Positions 45,991 to 55,066 of a stretch of 64,000 nucleotides of DNA are shown in pieces; the first letter of the stretch is position 1, and each line of letters opens with the position of its first letter. Origin of the DNA: an uncultured Coriobacteriaceae bacterium (lineage in GTDB: Bacteria; Actinomycetota; Coriobacteriia; Coriobacteriales; Atopobiaceae). The notes below the pieces were generated by a model. It did not search any database. It saw nothing but the letters and a program-made list of their open reading frames with translations, and had not been told where the DNA came from. The stretch spans positions 33,293 through 97,292 of the forward strand of contig CADBCS010000017.1 in assembly GCA_902793195.1 (NCBI GenBank), read 5' to 3'. A program made the position numbers and the translations under genes.

Positions 45991-46584
45991 ATGGCAGTTG
46001 ATAGGACCCCTGTCCTCAAGCGGTGCCGTCAGCTCGGCATCGACCCCATCGTTATGGGCATCAATAAGGAATCCAAGCGCGAGCCCCGTCGCCGTCGCCG
46101 CCAGGAGAGCGAGTACGGCGCACAGCTCCGCGAGAAGCAGAAGGCCAAGTTCATCTACGGTGTGCTCGAGAAGCAGTTCCGTGGTTACTACGACAAGGCG
46201 CGCAAGATCGAGGGAATCACGGGCGACAACCTCATGAGCATCCTCGAGTCCCGCCTGGACAACGTGGTGTTCCGCCTGGGCTTCGCGCGCACTCGCAAGG
46301 AGGCCCGTCAGACCGTGCGCCACGGCCACATTCAGGTCAACGGCAAGCGCGTCGACATCCCCTCCTACCAGATCAAGGCTGGCGACGTCGTGTCGGTCGC
46401 ACCCAAGTTCAAGGACCTGCTCCCCATCAAGGAAGCGCTCATTCGCACCGAGTCCATGGCAGTGCCTTCGTGGCTTGAGGTCGACATCGAGAAGCTTCGC
46501 GGTACGGTGCTGCAGCTCCCCACGCGCGATCAGATCGACCTCGACATCGACGCACAGCTCATCGTCGAGCTCTACTCCAAGTAG
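45991..46584 (+). CDS. rpsD: 30S ribosomal protein S4
   Basis: 197 residues. LKRCRQLGIDP near the start, without the N-terminal zinc Cys cluster, then the S4 RNA-binding domain (LESRLDNVVFRLGFARTRKEARQTVRHGHIQVNG region). Primary 16S binder, often the alpha-operon autoregulator. Confidence 0.97.
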   Translation: MAVDRTPVLKRCRQLGIDPIVMGINKESKREPRRRRRQESEYGAQLREKQKAKFIYGVLEKQFRGYYDKARKIEGITGDNLMSILESRLDNVVFRLGFARTRKEARQTVRHGHIQVNGKRVDIPSYQIKAGDVVSVAPKFKDLLPIKEALIRTESMAVPSWLEVDIEKLRGTVLQLPTRDQIDLDIDAQLIVELYSK

Positions 46585-46613
46585 TAGCGGCCAGCATTCG
46601 GTTGGAGGTATAC

Positions 46614-47555
46614 ATGTCCGAATTCATCCGACCCCAGGTGTCGGTCGAAGAGATAAGCGAGACCTTGGCACGCGTGAGTGCGGAGCCGCTCGAGCGTGGC
46701 TATGGCGACACGCTGGGGAACTCGCTGCGCCGCGTACTGCTCTCATCCCTTGAGGGCGCTGCGGTGCAGGCAATCCAGATCGATGGCGTCCAGCACGAGT
46801 TCACCACGGTTCCCGGCGTCTACGAGGACGTAACGGACATAGTCCTCAACGTCAAGGGACTCGTCTTCCGCTCAATGGAGATGGGCGTTGAGTCCACGGC
46901 GACCATCAACGTCGATGGCCCCATGACGGTTACCGGTGGTGACTTCAACATTCCCACGCAGTTCGAACTCGTGAATCCCGACCACGTTATCTGCACGCTG
47001 GGTGAGGGTGCGCATCTCACCATGCAGATGCGCATCGGCATCGGTCGCGGATACGTCTCGGGCGAGGAGAACGAGCGCAACGGCGACCCCATCGGTCTTA
47101 TCCACGTGGACTCCCTGTACTCGCCGGTTCGCCGCTGCGCGAAGTCCGTCGAGCCCTGCCGCGTGGGTCAGCACACCGACTACGACAAGCTCGTGCTCGA
47201 GGTCGAGACTAACGGCTCAGTGGCCCCGCGCGATGCGGTGGTCGAGGCGGCCAACATCATCAATCAGCACATGAGCGCCTTTATGGGCCTGGCCGAGGAG
47301 GAGGAGCCCGACGAGGACACCTCAATCTTTGCCGTGGGCGTCGAGGAGGACAACAGCGAGCTCGACAAGCAGATCGAGGATCTGGACCTGTCCGTCCGCT
47401 CCTACAACTGCCTCAAGCGTGCTGGCATCCACTCCGTCCGTCAGCTCGTGGAGTTCTCGGAAAACGACCTTCTCAATATTCGCAACTTTGGCGTCAAGTC
47501 CATTGAGGAAGTTAAGGACAAGCTCGAGACCATGGGTCTCGGCCTCAAGGCTTAA
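46614..47555 (+). CDS. rpoA: DNA-directed RNA polymerase alpha subunit
   Basis: 313 residues from ATG 46614 (TTGGAGGT site; the upstream TTG 46602 is the ribosome site itself). N-terminal dimerisation domain (LERGYGDTLGNSLRRVLLSS) and C-terminal domain (LDLSVRSYNCLKRAGI...NFGVKSIEEVKDKL) that contacts UP elements and activators. Standard place between rpsD and rplQ. Confidence 0.98.
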   Translation: MSEFIRPQVSVEEISETLARVSAEPLERGYGDTLGNSLRRVLLSSLEGAAVQAIQIDGVQHEFTTVPGVYEDVTDIVLNVKGLVFRSMEMGVESTATINVDGPMTVTGGDFNIPTQFELVNPDHVICTLGEGAHLTMQMRIGIGRGYVSGEENERNGDPIGLIHVDSLYSPVRRCAKSVEPCRVGQHTDYDKLVLEVETNGSVAPRDAVVEAANIINQHMSAFMGLAEEEEPDEDTSIFAVGVEEDNSELDKQIEDLDLSVRSYNCLKRAGIHSVRQLVEFSENDLLNIRNFGVKSIEEVKDKLETMGLGLKA

Positions 47556-47588
47556 GGCGTCGCTTGAGTATTTTCTAGGAGCAGCAAC

Positions 47589-47996
47589 ATGAGGCACAAC
47601 AAGAAGAAGGGGATGAAGCTCGGTACCGACGCGAGCCATACCAAGGCAATGAAGCGGAGCCTGGTAGTGTCCCTGTTTGAGAACGACCGCATCAAGACGC
47701 TCGAGTCGCGTGCCAAGGCCATCCGTCCCGACGTGGATCGCGTGATTACCTGGGCCAAGCGTGGTGACATTGCCAGCCGCCGTCTGGCCATCGCCAAGCT
47801 CGGCGACAAGGAGCTCGTACGCGAGATCTTCGAGAAGGCAGAGCAGGGCATGTGGGCTGGCCGCAACGGCGGTTACACCCGCATCATGAAGCTCGGCCCG
47901 CGCAAGGGCGACAACGCCCCCGTGGTCATCATCGAGCTCGTAAACGAGCCGCTGACCCAGGACGCGTCTAGCGTGACCAAGGTCGACGAGGCCTAG
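47589..47996 (+). CDS. rplQ: 50S ribosomal protein L17
   Basis: 135 residues. MRHNKKKGMKLGTDASHTKA is close to the family start, and ITWAKRGDIASRRLAIAKLGDK follows. Last gene of the alpha operon; a terminator follows. Confidence 0.97.
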   Translation: MRHNKKKGMKLGTDASHTKAMKRSLVVSLFENDRIKTLESRAKAIRPDVDRVITWAKRGDIASRRLAIAKLGDKELVREIFEKAEQGMWAGRNGGYTRIMKLGPRKGDNAPVVIIELVNEPLTQDASSVTKVDEA

Positions 47997-48017
47997 TAGC
48001 GCACTACATTGCACAGA

Positions 48018-48058
48018 AGCACGGGGGACATGCCAAGCGTGTGTCCCCCGTGCTCTTT
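48018..48058 (+). terminator. Intrinsic terminator after rplQ
   Basis: AGCACGGGGGACA and TGTCCCCCGTGCT pair perfectly over 13 bp with an 11-nt loop, followed by CTTT. It ends the large ribosomal/rpoA transcript. Confidence 0.85.
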
Positions 48059-48064
48059 AGCCAC

Positions 48065-48100
48065 GACCGCTCGGAAGGGACGGTCCCCGGTGGACTAGTT
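48065..48100. repeat. Dispersed palindromic repeat, copy 6
   Basis: GACCGCTCGGAAGGGACGGT followed by CCCCGGTGGACTAGTT. A slightly diverged copy between the rplQ terminator and truA. Confidence 0.65.
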
Positions 48101-48137
48101 GCGTGAGCGTTTGGGAGAGATGCGGAGGAGAGCGAGC

Positions 48138-48947
48138 ATGGAAGAGCGGACCCTGGTCCTCAAGGTGGGTTATCGCGGTGCCGACTTTAGCGGCTATGCG
48201 GCGCAAGAGGGCGAGCGCACAGTTGCGGGGGAGCTCGAACGTGCGCTTACCACGCTGTTCCGCCGACCCTGCGAGCTAACCTGCGCCGGCAGAACCGACG
48301 CGGGCGTCTCGGCAATATCGCAATACGTGAGCATCCCTGTGACGACGGATGAGCTGGAAGGTCGAGAGCCGCGACGCCTGTGGCGCTCCCTCATGGCGCT
48401 CACGCCCGAGGACATTTCCATAAAGGGGCTCTACTCTGCTCCAGAGGGCTTCTCGGCGCGCTTTGATGCGCAGGGGAGAAGCTATCGGTACCGGATAGCC
48501 TGTGGCAACGCCCAGCCCGTGCTGGCTTGGGACCATGCCTGGTGGTTGCGCTCTACGCTCGACGCAAAGGTGATGGACGAGGCCGCAAGGGCGCTGGTGG
48601 GGGAGCATGACTTTAGGAGCTTTTGCAAGGTCAGCTCGGCAGAGAGGCTGTTGGCAGACGGCCGCTCCACAAGTCGACTTCTGCGCCATGTTCGCGTGCA
48701 TGAGGAGTGCGAGGCGGGCGAGGACCTTGTGATGATCGATGTGGAAGGCAATGCCTTCTTGCACAACATGGTGCGCATAATGGTGGGCACGCTCGTTGAG
48801 GTGGGACGAGGTAACCGACCGGTGGAATGGGTGGCGCAGGCGCTCGACGCGCGCGACCGACGCGCGGCAGGTCCCACTGCGCCAGCAAAAGGCTTGGTGT
48901 TTGCCAACGTGAGCTATCCCGAGGGACTGCTGCTGCCCCTGTGCTAG
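48138..48947 (+). CDS. truA: tRNA pseudouridine(38-40) synthase
   Basis: 269 residues from ATG 48138 (GGAGGAGAG site). The catalytic Asp lies in CAGRTDAGVSA, with RSYRYRI and the HNMVRIMVGTLVEVG motif also present. It modifies the anticodon arm of several tRNAs. Commonly found just after rplQ. Confidence 0.95.
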   Translation: MEERTLVLKVGYRGADFSGYAAQEGERTVAGELERALTTLFRRPCELTCAGRTDAGVSAISQYVSIPVTTDELEGREPRRLWRSLMALTPEDISIKGLYSAPEGFSARFDAQGRSYRYRIACGNAQPVLAWDHAWWLRSTLDAKVMDEAARALVGEHDFRSFCKVSSAERLLADGRSTSRLLRHVRVHEECEAGEDLVMIDVEGNAFLHNMVRIMVGTLVEVGRGNRPVEWVAQALDARDRRAAGPTAPAKGLVFANVSYPEGLLLPLC

Positions 48948-49119
48948 GCCGCACCCAGCGACACCATGCCATCCCGTGACGGGTTGGAACCCAAGTGGGA
49001 ACCAGCGCATGTGATTCTGCTGAATTCGCGTGACCTCCACGGTCTCTCTACAAGCGTATCGCCACAGCCTGATATTGTTGGTATGTTCGTTTGGCACGGT
49101 GGGAAGCAGGCGTTTGCAC

Positions 49120-50199
49120 ATGCCACTTGGAGTAAAAAGCTACCCCATGGTCTCGGTCATAATCCCCGCATACAATGTGGAGGATTATGTGCGTCGTGCT
49201 ATCGAGAGCGTGCAGCGTCAGACTCTCTCGGACTTCGAGCTCCTGGTGGTGGACGACGGCTCCACCGATCGCACGGGCGACATCATTCGCCAATGCACTC
49301 GCCACGACCTGCGCATTGTTGACTACCATCCCCAAAATGGTGGCGCACCTGCGGCGCGAAACCTCGCGCTCGACCACGCGCGCGGCAAGTACGTCTTCTT
49401 TATGGATGCCGACGACTGGGCCGAGCCCTCCATGCTGCTGGAGCTGGTTGAGCTTGCCGAGCGCAACTACTTGGACCTCGCCGTTGCCGGCTTCTACATC
49501 GAGACGTACTACGGCAAGGGCGAGGAGCACTCCACCGAGAAGAAGAGCCGTCCCTCCGCGATCTATCCCACGCAGCACGAGTTCCGCGTGGCCGCCGCCC
49601 AGCTGTTCGACGAGAACCTGCTGTACACGCCGTGGAACAAGCTCTTTGTGCGTGAGCGCATCGAGCGACTGGGCATACGTTTTCGCAACACGTTTTGGGA
49701 CGACTTCCCGTTTGTTCTGGACTACATTCGCGACGTGGAGCGCGTGGGCGTAACCGAAAAGGCGTATTACCACTTTATCCGCAAGCGCGAGGATTCCGAG
49801 ACCAGCCGCTGGCGGCCCGACATGTACCAAAAGCGCGAGGAGGAGCACGACTGGATGCTCGACCTCTACCGTCACTGGGGCCTCGAGGGCGACCCGGTGA
49901 GCATGGAGGTCGTGCAGCGGCGCTACGTGGAGCGGCTCATCGGTTGCATCGAGAACGTGTGCAACCCCGCATGCGACCTGCCCACGACCGAGAAGGTCTC
50001 ACTCATCGACGACATGATCTCCAGCGATCGCGCCCAGCTCGCCGTCGAGCTCGCGAAGCCCCGCTCGCGCATGATGCGCACCATGCTGGCCCCCATCAAG
50101 CGCAAGAACGCCCAGTTGGCCTATCACGAGGGGCGTTTCATCTCGTTTGTAAAGACCCACAACACCCGGGTCTTCTCGAGTCTCAAGGCCAAGCGCTAG
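49120..50199 (+). CDS. Glycosyltransferase family 2
   Basis: 359 residues from ATG 49120; a start at 49147 (MVSVIIPAYN) is also possible, and ribosome sites are weak for both. VSVIIPAYNVEDYVRRAIES and DDGSTDRTGDII form the nucleotide-sugar site and FMDADDW the DxD motif. No membrane segment. First gene of the surface-glycan locus. Adds one sugar to a lipid-linked chain; which sugar is unknown. Confidence 0.88.
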   Translation: MPLGVKSYPMVSVIIPAYNVEDYVRRAIESVQRQTLSDFELLVVDDGSTDRTGDIIRQCTRHDLRIVDYHPQNGGAPAARNLALDHARGKYVFFMDADDWAEPSMLLELVELAERNYLDLAVAGFYIETYYGKGEEHSTEKKSRPSAIYPTQHEFRVAAAQLFDENLLYTPWNKLFVRERIERLGIRFRNTFWDDFPFVLDYIRDVERVGVTEKAYYHFIRKREDSETSRWRPDMYQKREEEHDWMLDLYRHWGLEGDPVSMEVVQRRYVERLIGCIENVCNPACDLPTTEKVSLIDDMISSDRAQLAVELAKPRSRMMRTMLAPIKRKNAQLAYHEGRFISFVKTHNTRVFSSLKAKR

Positions 50200-50212
50200 C
50201 TGGCGCCCGCAC

Positions 50213-50250
50213 GACCGTCCGGAAGGGACGGTCCCCGACGGTGCAGTGCT
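50213..50250. repeat. Dispersed palindromic repeat, copy 7
   Basis: GACCGTCCGGAAGGGACGGT followed by CCCCGACGGTGCAGTGCT. ACCGTCC and GGACGGT pair around GGAAG. The remaining 50251-50436 carries the promoter region of the sugar-transferase gene; no clear -10 was assigned. Confidence 0.75.
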
Positions 50251-50436
50251 GGCAATTTGGTTGCGTGCATTCTTTGACGATAATTTGACTCATCATGGGC
50301 ATTGGCATAGGATTAGAGAGCTGTATTATCTCTGATGCGCGCATGGTTGGGAGGGATGGAGATGAGAGATCGCGGTCCGCTGCGTCCGTACTCATGCACG
50401 TCATCCCTGTTCGACCTGCGTATGCAGGGATAACCC

Positions 50437-51096
50437 ATGGTGACGAAGGCCGCGATCGGGGCGGCGCAACCACGCAGAAAGCTTGGCGCCTACCGCTACG
50501 TAAAGCGTCTGCTCGATGTGATTGCATCCATCTTCATCATCGTGCTCATGGCCATTCCTGTGTTTATCGTGTGCGTTGCCATCAGCATAGAGTCGCGCGG
50601 CATCCCCATGTTCCGCCATCCGCGCGTGGGCAGGAACGGAAAGCCGTTTGGCATGTTCAAGCTGCGCACCATGTATGCCGACGCCGAGGGTGACATCGAG
50701 CACTACCTCACGCCCGAGCAGATCGCGCAGTGGGAGATTGAGCACAAGGTGGAAAACGACCCGCGCGTCACGCGCATCGGCCGCTTCCTGCGTCGTACCT
50801 CGCTCGACGAGCTTCCGCAGTTCCTCAACGTGCTGACAGGGCAGATGTCGGTGGTCGGCCCGCGTCCGGTGACCTACGAGGAGCTGGAATGGTACGGTGA
50901 CGAGGTGGACGAGATCCTCTCGGTCCGCCAGGGCATCACCGGGTACTGGCAGGCCTATGCGCGCAACGAGGCCACGTGGGAGTCGGGCCAGCGTAAGGAG
51001 ATGGAGCTCCACTACGTGCGCAACATCGGTCCGTCCATGGATGCGCGCATCTTCTTTAGGACCATAGGCTCGATCTTCTCGGGAACGGGGCGCTAG
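50437..51096 (+). CDS. Short undecaprenyl-phosphate sugar-1-phosphate transferase (monotopic PGT)
   Basis: 219 residues. One membrane-entering helix (about 25-48: VIASIFIIVLMAIPVFIVCV) and the catalytic domain with GKPFGMFKLRTM, DPRVTRIGRFLRRTSLDELP and MSVVGPRPV. It transfers a sugar phosphate from UDP-sugar to undecaprenyl phosphate, starting a repeat unit. It is a minimal version of the longer enzyme at 58399, so the window has two initiating transferases. Confidence 0.93.
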   Translation: MVTKAAIGAAQPRRKLGAYRYVKRLLDVIASIFIIVLMAIPVFIVCVAISIESRGIPMFRHPRVGRNGKPFGMFKLRTMYADAEGDIEHYLTPEQIAQWEIEHKVENDPRVTRIGRFLRRTSLDELPQFLNVLTGQMSVVGPRPVTYEELEWYGDEVDEILSVRQGITGYWQAYARNEATWESGQRKEMELHYVRNIGPSMDARIFFRTIGSIFSGTGR

Positions 51097-51099
51097 CGC

Positions 51100-51912
51100 A
51101 TGGCAACCGAGCCCTCAATCGCCTTTGTCGTGCTCACGTGGAACTCGCAGGCCTTTGCGGAGTCATGCATACGCTCCATACTGGAGCTGGGCTACGCCCA
51201 TTGCGCCGTCCTCGTGTTCGAGAACGGCTCCACCGACAACACACCACACATCCTGGCCCAGCTCGAGCAGGAGGACCCGCGCGTGATCGTGGTGCGCAGC
51301 GAACAGAACGTGGGGACGACCGTCTCGCGCAACACGCTCATCCGCCTGGTTCCGCCCGAGTTCGACTACGTGTGCGTGCTCGATTCCGACACGGTGGTCA
51401 ACCGAGAGGCCCTGGACACGCTTGTCTGCGCGCTAGAGCGCCATCCCGAGGTGGGCGTCGTGGGCCCGGCGATGGCAAACGCCAACGGGGAGCTGCAGCT
51501 CTCGGGTCGCAACCTGCCGACGGTGGGCATTAAGCTGGGCAAGGTGTGTCCGCTGTCCGGCGTGCGCGAGCAGGCGGCTCAGGCCGAGATACCCAACACG
51601 CCGGTGGAGGATGGCCTACAGGACGTGGGCTACCTGCTTTCGGCATGCTGGCTGGTGCCGCGGCACGTGTTCGACGTCGTGGGGCTCTTGGACGAGCGGA
51701 TCTTCTATGCGCCGGAGGACGTGGACTGGTGCCTGCGCGCCCGGCTCGCCGGCTATCGCGTGTGCCATTGCCCAGACGCGCGCATCATCCACGACTACCA
51801 GCGCATCTCTCGCAAGCGGCTCGTGAGTCGCACCAACCTGAGCCACCTGGCGGGACTGGCGCACTACTTCTCCAAGCATCGCTATCTTTGGGACACCTCC
51901 AAGGCGGTGTAG
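51100..51912 (+). CDS. Glycosyltransferase family 2, rhamnosyltransferase-like
   Basis: 270 residues, 3 nt after the initiating transferase. FVVLTWNSQAFAESCIRSIL, ENGSTDNTPHIL and VLDSDTVVN give the fold and DxD motif. FYAPEDVDWCLRARLAGYRV is the acceptor-side motif common in rhamnosyltransferases (WbbL type). Probably adds the second sugar. Specificity is inference. Confidence 0.88.
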   Translation: MATEPSIAFVVLTWNSQAFAESCIRSILELGYAHCAVLVFENGSTDNTPHILAQLEQEDPRVIVVRSEQNVGTTVSRNTLIRLVPPEFDYVCVLDSDTVVNREALDTLVCALERHPEVGVVGPAMANANGELQLSGRNLPTVGIKLGKVCPLSGVREQAAQAEIPNTPVEDGLQDVGYLLSACWLVPRHVFDVVGLLDERIFYAPEDVDWCLRARLAGYRVCHCPDARIIHDYQRISRKRLVSRTNLSHLAGLAHYFSKHRYLWDTSKAV

Positions 51913-52042
51913 GCGACGCGCACCAGTTGTTCGGGTGGGCTGCACTTCCGTTGTCGCTTCCGCACATTTTGGCTGCTGTTCGAGTACACTGTTACGTACT
52001 GCAACGAAGCGCGTATCGGCTTAACACAGGAAAGACGCGGCC

Positions 52043-53062
52043 ATGAGCGATACCATAGATTTTGTAATCACCTGGGTTGATGGCAACGATCCCGAATGGC
52101 AAGAGGAGATGCGTTCGTACCTCCCGGAGGAGGACCTTGGCCAGGGCTCCTCGGAGGAGCGCTACCGCGAGTGGGACAACCTGCGGTATTGGTTTCGCGG
52201 AGTCGAGCGCTTTGCCCCTTGGGTGCGCACGGTGCATCTGGTGACGTGGGGCCACGTCCCGTCGTGGCTCGATCTTAACCACCCCAAGCTGCACGTGGTG
52301 CGCCACGAGGACTTTGTGCCAGCGGAGTACCTGCCGGTCTTTAGCGCGCATCCGCTCGAGGCGAACCTGCACCGCATCCCCGGCCTGTCGGAGCGGTTCG
52401 TCTACTTTAACGACGACATGTTCCTGTGCGCGCCCGTGCGCCCCGCAGACTTTTTTCACAACGGGCTTCCACGCGACATTGCGGCGCTCAACGTGCACTG
52501 CAACGCCCGCTCGCAACCCATCCAGCAGATCTGCATCAACAACGTGGGAGTGATTAACGACCACTTTGACTTCCATACCTGGGTGCGCGAGAACCGACAC
52601 AAGATACTCGACCCGCGATACGGAAAGCTGCTGGCACGCAGCCTCGTGCTGCTCAACTGCCCGCGGTTCCCGGGGTTCTTTAACCCGCATGCGCCTCAGC
52701 CCTTTGTGAGGCACGTGTTCGACGAGGTGTGGGAGGCGGAGCCGGAGCTCTTGCGCGAGGTCTGCTCGCACCGTTTTAGGCTTCCGTCCGACGTGAGCCA
52801 GTGGGTGTTCAAGGACTGGCAAATCGCCAAGGGCGGGTTCTGGCCGCGACCGGCAAGCTACTCGCAACGCTTCTTCTTTGTGGGGGACGAGGCCCTGGCG
52901 GAGGCTCAACGCGCGGCCGACTGCATTCGCGCGGGCAAGACGCGCATGGTGTGCCCCAACGACGGACCCATGACCAGCGAGGACTTTGAGGTGGCACGCG
53001 CGCTGGTTAATGGGGCGCTCGACGAGCGTCTGCCCCAGCCGAGCTCGTTTGAGGTGGACTGA
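52043..53062 (+). CDS. Stealth-family hexose-1-phosphate transferase
   Basis: 339 residues. Conserved region 1 is IDFVITWVDGNDPEW, region 2 spans NLRYWFRGVERFAPWV to RFVYFNDDMFL, and the later FFNPHAPQPFVRHVFDEVW and SQWVFKDWQIAKGGFW are regions 3-4. Stealth proteins move sugar-1-phosphate to form phosphodiester links in capsules. Preceded by a 130-nt gap. Its stop overlaps the next gene by one base, so it belongs to the same run as the two GT2 genes downstream. Confidence 0.93.
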   Translation: MSDTIDFVITWVDGNDPEWQEEMRSYLPEEDLGQGSSEERYREWDNLRYWFRGVERFAPWVRTVHLVTWGHVPSWLDLNHPKLHVVRHEDFVPAEYLPVFSAHPLEANLHRIPGLSERFVYFNDDMFLCAPVRPADFFHNGLPRDIAALNVHCNARSQPIQQICINNVGVINDHFDFHTWVRENRHKILDPRYGKLLARSLVLLNCPRFPGFFNPHAPQPFVRHVFDEVWEAEPELLREVCSHRFRLPSDVSQWVFKDWQIAKGGFWPRPASYSQRFFFVGDEALAEAQRAADCIRAGKTRMVCPNDGPMTSEDFEVARALVNGALDERLPQPSSFEVD

Positions 53063-54066
53063 TGGCAAACAAGGACCTCGCCGGCCAGTCGCAGCCCCTT
53101 CTGAGCATCGTCGTGGCTGCGCACAACGCGCAGGACACCATCGAGCGCTGTCTGGGCTCCGTGGTGGACCAGCACGACGCCAACGTGGAGCTCGTGGTGG
53201 TCGACGACGGTTCCACCGACGACACCGGCGATCTGGCCGACGCATGCGCGCGCGAGCACGACAACGTGCGCGTGATCCACCAACCCAACGCGGGGGCAAA
53301 CGCGGCGCGCATGGTGGGCATCGAGGCCTGTAGCGGCTCGTGGCTGCTGCTGCTCGACGCGGACGACTGGCACGACCCGCAGGCGCTCTCCACGCTGCGT
53401 GCGCACATGCACGAGCCGTACGACGTCATCTGCTTTCCCGTGCGCAAGGTGTACGACGACGGCCGGGTGCTCGAGGAGCCGGCCCGCAGCGAGAAGACCA
53501 ACGCGCGGGGTATGGCGGAGCTCATTTTGGAGCCCGAAGGCCCGTATCAGGGCTACATGACAAACAAGTGCGTGCGCATGGAGGCCGTGCGGCAGGCAGG
53601 CGGCCTGGACACGCACTACCGGTATTGCGAGGACGAGGAGTGGTGGCTGCGCGTTGCGGCGACGCTGGAGCGCGAGCGCGGTGCCAACACGTGCGTTCGC
53701 ATCCTGGAGGACTTCCTGTACAACTACCTGCAGGCAAAGACGGGCATGCGCCGCAGCTCGCTCTTGGACGTGGACAAGTCGGCGCGCGACGCCATCGTTG
53801 CGCTGGTGGAGAACACGTGGCCCGACCTTGCGTATCTTGCCTACGAGCGGCATGCACTGTGGCAGAACCGGGTGGTGGTGGCCGCGCTCAAGGCACGCTC
53901 GCGCAGCAAGCGCGACGTGTTGGCGCGCGTGGTCGTGCCGGCCTATCGCAAGGAGCTCTACCGCCACAACGACGTGCGGCAAAGAACCAAGGTCAAGACG
54001 GCCGTGCTGGGAGTCGTGGGCGACTTCTGCGCGGCACGGGGGAGGCGCCATGGACAAAGCCGATAA
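53062..54066 (+). CDS. Glycosyltransferase family 2
   Basis: 334 residues. LLSIVVAAHNAQDTIERCLG, DDGSTDDTGDLADA and LLDADDW are the GT-A and DxD motifs, and YCEDEEWWLRVAATLE is the C-terminal acceptor motif. It starts within the Stealth stop (TGATG) and overlaps the next gene by 17 nt. Confidence 0.88.
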   Translation: MANKDLAGQSQPLLSIVVAAHNAQDTIERCLGSVVDQHDANVELVVVDDGSTDDTGDLADACAREHDNVRVIHQPNAGANAARMVGIEACSGSWLLLLDADDWHDPQALSTLRAHMHEPYDVICFPVRKVYDDGRVLEEPARSEKTNARGMAELILEPEGPYQGYMTNKCVRMEAVRQAGGLDTHYRYCEDEEWWLRVAATLERERGANTCVRILEDFLYNYLQAKTGMRRSSLLDVDKSARDAIVALVENTWPDLAYLAYERHALWQNRVVVAALKARSRSKRDVLARVVVPAYRKELYRHNDVRQRTKVKTAVLGVVGDFCAARGRRHGQSR

Positions 54067-55066
54067 GATACTCACCATATCGATAGCGGCCTACAACGTG
54101 GAGGCCTACCTGGAGCAGGCTCTGGAGTCCTGCGTGGCGTCGGGTCTCTCGTCCATCGAGGTGTTGGTGGTGGACGATGGCTCCACCGACGACACGCCGC
54201 GCATCGCCGACGCCTACGCGGAGCGCTACCCACACATCGTGCGTGTCATCCACAAACAGAACGGCGGCTACGGCACCACCATCAACGCCAGCCTCGCCCA
54301 GGCGCGGGGGCGCTACTACCGCCTGCTCGACGGCGACGACTGGTTTGACCCCCAGGCGCTTGCGACGCTCGTTGACGCCCTTGCGAACGCAAACGTGGAC
54401 GTGGCCATCACGCCGTACGTGGAGCGCATAGAGGATGGTCCGTCCCGCGTGGTGGACCAGGCCGCACAGACGGCGCGCGGGTGTCACCAGCTGCGCCCGA
54501 GCATCATTACCGAGCGCCTGAGCATGCACTCGTGCACGTTTCGCACGGACCTCTTGCGCGAGGCGCACGTGGAGCTTCCTGCGCGGCGTCTCTACACCGA
54601 CACGCTGTTCGTAACCAAGCCTCTGGTGGGGGCGAGCACCTGCCTGGTGCTGCACGACGCGCTCTACCAGTACCGTTTGGGACGCGACGGCCAATCCATG
54701 TCCGTGCAAAGCCTGATCGCGCACCACGAGGACCTCATCGCGCTCGTCACCGACCTGGGAGAGCTGTACGGCGAGTGCCCGCAGGACTCGTATGCGCAGG
54801 CGGCCGTCGCCGACTGGCTCTCCATGGACCTGGTCATCCTGTTGCCCACGCTGTTCTCGGCACCGCCGTCGGATGAGATGTGGGAGAGGATCGAGTGGGT
54901 GCGCGCGTTTGCCAACGGGCACCCGCAGATTGCGCGTGCCTGCGATGCGCGGAGCAAGTCGTGGCGCAAGCTTGCGCGCGTGAGCCGGCGCACCTATCCG
55001 GCGGTGGCTCGGGTGTGGCCGACGCTCGACGGAATCCGCAGGCGCAAGTGGAGAAGAGACGCATGA
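54050..55066 (+). CDS. Glycosyltransferase family 2
   Basis: 338 residues from ATG 54050 (GGGGGAGG site), inside the end of the preceding gene. ILTISIAAYNVEAYLEQALE, DDGSTDDTPRIAD and RLLDGDDWFD are the usual motifs. It overlaps the following membrane-protein gene by ATGA. Confidence 0.88.
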   Translation: MDKADKILTISIAAYNVEAYLEQALESCVASGLSSIEVLVVDDGSTDDTPRIADAYAERYPHIVRVIHKQNGGYGTTINASLAQARGRYYRLLDGDDWFDPQALATLVDALANANVDVAITPYVERIEDGPSRVVDQAAQTARGCHQLRPSIITERLSMHSCTFRTDLLREAHVELPARRLYTDTLFVTKPLVGASTCLVLHDALYQYRLGRDGQSMSVQSLIAHHEDLIALVTDLGELYGECPQDSYAQAAVADWLSMDLVILLPTLFSAPPSDEMWERIEWVRAFANGHPQIARACDARSKSWRKLARVSRRTYPAVARVWPTLDGIRRRKWRRDA